Of a stretch of DNA of 64,000 bases, positions 62,462-64,000 are shown in pieces; positions within the stretch are counted from its first letter, which is position 1, and each line of letters starts with the position of its first letter. Position numbers and translations under genes: made by a program. Location of the stretch: contig NZ_CAGY01000002.1 of NCBI RefSeq assembly GCF_000308055.1, positions 124,001 to 188,000 on the forward strand. Reading direction: 5' to 3'. Below the pieces are notes generated by a model. That model was given only the letters and a program-made list of their open reading frames with translations, was not told where the DNA came from and made no database searches. The DNA comes from Actinomyces sp. ph3. Lineage in GTDB: Bacteria; Actinomycetota; Actinomycetes; Actinomycetales; Actinomycetaceae.

Positions 62462-63343
62462 GTGGTTCGTCCCAAGATCCGTTTCCGCAAGTCCGCACTC
62501 GTCGCAATCGCAGCAACTGCCGTCATGGCGCTGGGTGCATGCGCGGGCGGAACCACTTCCAGCAACACAACTTCCGCAACCGCCGATGCTAACGCAACCG
62601 GCGAAGCACTCCCCACCGTCACCAAGGGTAAGCTCACCATCGCCACCGGCGATCCCGCTTACACCCCTTGGGTTCTTAACGACGATCCGGCCTCCGGTGA
62701 AGGCTACGAGGCCGCAGTTGCCTACGCAGTCGCCGAGAAGCTGGGCTTCTCCAAGGATCAGGTCGTATGGAAGCGTACGACCTTCGATTCGGCAATCGCT
62801 CCTGGCGCAAAGGACTGGGACTTCAACATCCAGCAGTTCTCCATTACCGATGCTCGCAAGCAGGCAGTGGACTTCTCCAGCCCCTACTACACGACCTCCG
62901 AAGCAGTCGTCGCTGTGAAGGGTACCCCCGCTGCCGAGGCCAAGAGCCTCGAAGACCTGAAGAAGCTGAAGTTCGGCGTTCAGACCGGCACGACTTCTCA
63001 GAACTACGTGATGAACAAGCTCAAGCCCAGCACCGATCCGCTGATCTTCAACGGTTCCGCTGACGTGGTCCAGGCCCTCAAGGGCGGCCAGGTTGACGCA
63101 ATCGTCGTGGACCTGCCCACCGCATTCAACGTCATCGCAACCCAGGTTGAGAACGGCACCGTGGTTGGCCAGTTCACCGCGAACGAGGATGGCAACAACT
63201 TCGGTCTGCTGCTTCCTAAGGGAAGCGCCCTGACCCCCGCGGTCACCAAGGCAGTCGACACGCTGCGCGATAACGGCACCCTGGCCGAACTTCAGAAGAA
63301 GTGGCTGGCCGACGCCGCATCCGCTCCGATCTTCGAGCAGTGA
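62462..63343 (+). CDS. Amino-acid ABC transporter substrate-binding lipoprotein
   Basis: The 293-residue protein has a lipoprotein signal peptide ending ALGACAGG and a type 3 solute-binding fold (TIATGDPAYTPWVLN, GYEAAVAYAVAEKLG, QQFSITDARKQAVDFSSPYY, FGVQTGTTSQNYVM). It captures an amino acid outside the membrane and passes it to the permease encoded next. The GTG start follows AGGGAG by five bases. A hairpin separates it from the permease gene, likely giving more binding protein than permease. Confidence 0.92.
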   Translation: MVRPKIRFRKSALVAIAATAVMALGACAGGTTSSNTTSATADANATGEALPTVTKGKLTIATGDPAYTPWVLNDDPASGEGYEAAVAYAVAEKLGFSKDQVVWKRTTFDSAIAPGAKDWDFNIQQFSITDARKQAVDFSSPYYTTSEAVVAVKGTPAAEAKSLEDLKKLKFGVQTGTTSQNYVMNKLKPSTDPLIFNGSADVVQALKGGQVDAIVVDLPTAFNVIATQVENGTVVGQFTANEDGNNFGLLLPKGSALTPAVTKAVDTLRDNGTLAELQKKWLADAASAPIFEQ

Positions 63344-63348
63344 TCTTC

Positions 63349-63386
63349 TTCTCCGGCTTGGGATTCGTCCCAAGCCGGAGAATTTT
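63349..63386 (+). terminator. Leaky terminator between binding protein and permease genes
   Basis: A perfect 13-bp stem CTCCGGCTTGGGA with a TTCG tetraloop is followed by AATTTTC, inside the transporter operon. Confidence 0.75.
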
Positions 63387-63439
63387 CATCCCCCTTGTCC
63401 TGATTGCTTCACGCATTCGAAACCCACGCAGAGGACCCC

Positions 63440-64000
63440 GTGCTCACCGATTCCCACTCAGCAGACCCAATGGCTGAATTCCCAGTCTCTGAGGTCGAGC
63501 GCCAGCGCCGTCGTTACCGGCGCGCACGCACCACTCGCTCACTCTTGATCTCCGCGATCTCCACTCTGATCATCGCGGCGCTCATCGTCGTTATCTTGGC
63601 CTCGTCTCCAGGCTGGAAGACAACCCAACAAACCTTCTTCAACTGGGAATACGCGAAGAGCTCCTTCCCCGCAGTCCTCTCTGGCATGTGGCTTAACATC
63701 CGCATGCTGCTGGTTGCAGCAACGGGCGTTGCGATTTTTGCAACCCTCCTTGCTGCAGCACGTACCTTGGGCGGACCGGTATTCTTCCCGATCCGTTTCC
63801 TTGCTGCCGCATACACGGACATCTTCCGAGGCGTGCCCTTCATTGTGGTCCTGTACATCATCGGTTTCGGTATTCCAGCTTTGAATCCCTCCCGGCGCAT
63901 CGATGTGACGCTCCTGGGGACCATCGCCCTGGTCATCACCTACACCTCCTACGTTTCCGAGGTTCTGCGTGCTGGCCTCGAATCGATCCACCCCTCACAG
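63440..64000 (+). CDS. Amino-acid ABC transporter permease, cut by the right edge
   Basis: The frame is open from a GTG at 63440 (AGAGGA 4 bases upstream; an ATG 30 bases later is possible) to the window end, giving 187 residues. It has membrane helices and the His/Glu/Arg-Q permease pattern: NWEYAKSSFPAVLSGMWLNI, TDIFRGVPFIVVLYIIGFG and the EAA loop EVLRAGLESIHPSQ at the cut end. It is the partner of the preceding binding protein; the ATPase gene would be expected further right. Confidence 0.9.
   Translation, partial: MLTDSHSADPMAEFPVSEVERQRRRYRRARTTRSLLISAISTLIIAALIVVILASSPGWKTTQQTFFNWEYAKSSFPAVLSGMWLNIRMLLVAATGVAIFATLLAAARTLGGPVFFPIRFLAAAYTDIFRGVPFIVVLYIIGFGIPALNPSRRIDVTLLGTIALVITYTSYVSEVLRAGLESIHPSQ

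Overview
The window looks like chromosome from an oral-type actinomycete of the Actinomycetaceae (Schaalia/Actinomyces group). This is an inference from gene content: a fhaA-fhaB-pstP-rodA-pbpA-pknA-pknB cluster with a class E sortase, a DUF881 protein and CrgA; a tip pilin, shaft pilin and class C sortase locus arranged like the type 1 fimbriae of Actinomyces oris; a class Ib ribonucleotide reductase with NrdR boxes; LuxS; and moderately high GC. No tRNA, rRNA, insertion sequence, prophage or CRISPR array was found. Both ends cut through genes.

Layout. 0-9.4 kb: a TRIC-like membrane protein, a ferritin-VIT1 metal transporter, a YtxH-like protein, an alpha/beta hydrolase, a large HrpA-type helicase, a SprT-like protease and a phosphoribosyltransferase. 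9.5-13.3 kb: minus-strand genes for a degenerate ROK protein, a lipoprotein, a low-molecular-weight phosphatase, then MtnN and LuxS. 13.4-21.7 kb: serine dehydratase, then the fimbrial operon (tip, shaft, sortase C) with an 818-bp regulatory region. 21.7-24.7 kb: nrdHIE. 24.9-39 kb: a COG3044 ATPase, a MacB-type exporter, patatin, GtrA, oligopeptidase B, an RNase HI fusion, AzlCD, a prolyl-iminopeptidase-like hydrolase and nrdF. 39.0-41.7 kb: an orphan second tip adhesin. 41.9-53.3 kb: the cell-growth and Ser/Thr kinase cluster. 53.2-53.8 kb: a gene-free AT-rich gap with DnaA boxes. 53.8-61.8 kb: a DUF364 protein, rhomboid, cyclophilin, small membrane proteins, a HAD phosphatase, an AHCY-like protein, a SAH-type deaminase and a cupin. 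61.9-64 kb: a repeat protein and the start of an amino-acid ABC importer.

How parts work together. Sortase C would polymerise the shaft pilin behind a tip, and the class E sortase at 51.2 kb is the likely cell-wall anchoring enzyme. The distant tip paralogue may share the same shaft, as CafA does in A. oris. S-adenosylhomocysteine handling appears twice: MtnN-LuxS at 12-13.3 kb, and an adjacent AHCY-like plus deaminase pair at 58.4-61.3 kb whose AHCY member has lost several catalytic residues.

The most unusual signals are a recurrent 12-mer (CCACGGCCTCGG; six exact copies, at least one of them intergenic), many start codons placed 6-7 bases after a -10 box (leaderless transcripts), the DnaA-box clusters at 21.4 and 53.4 kb, the AHCY-like/deaminase pair, and the orphan tip adhesin. 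All were found by eye; counts and box matches need computation.
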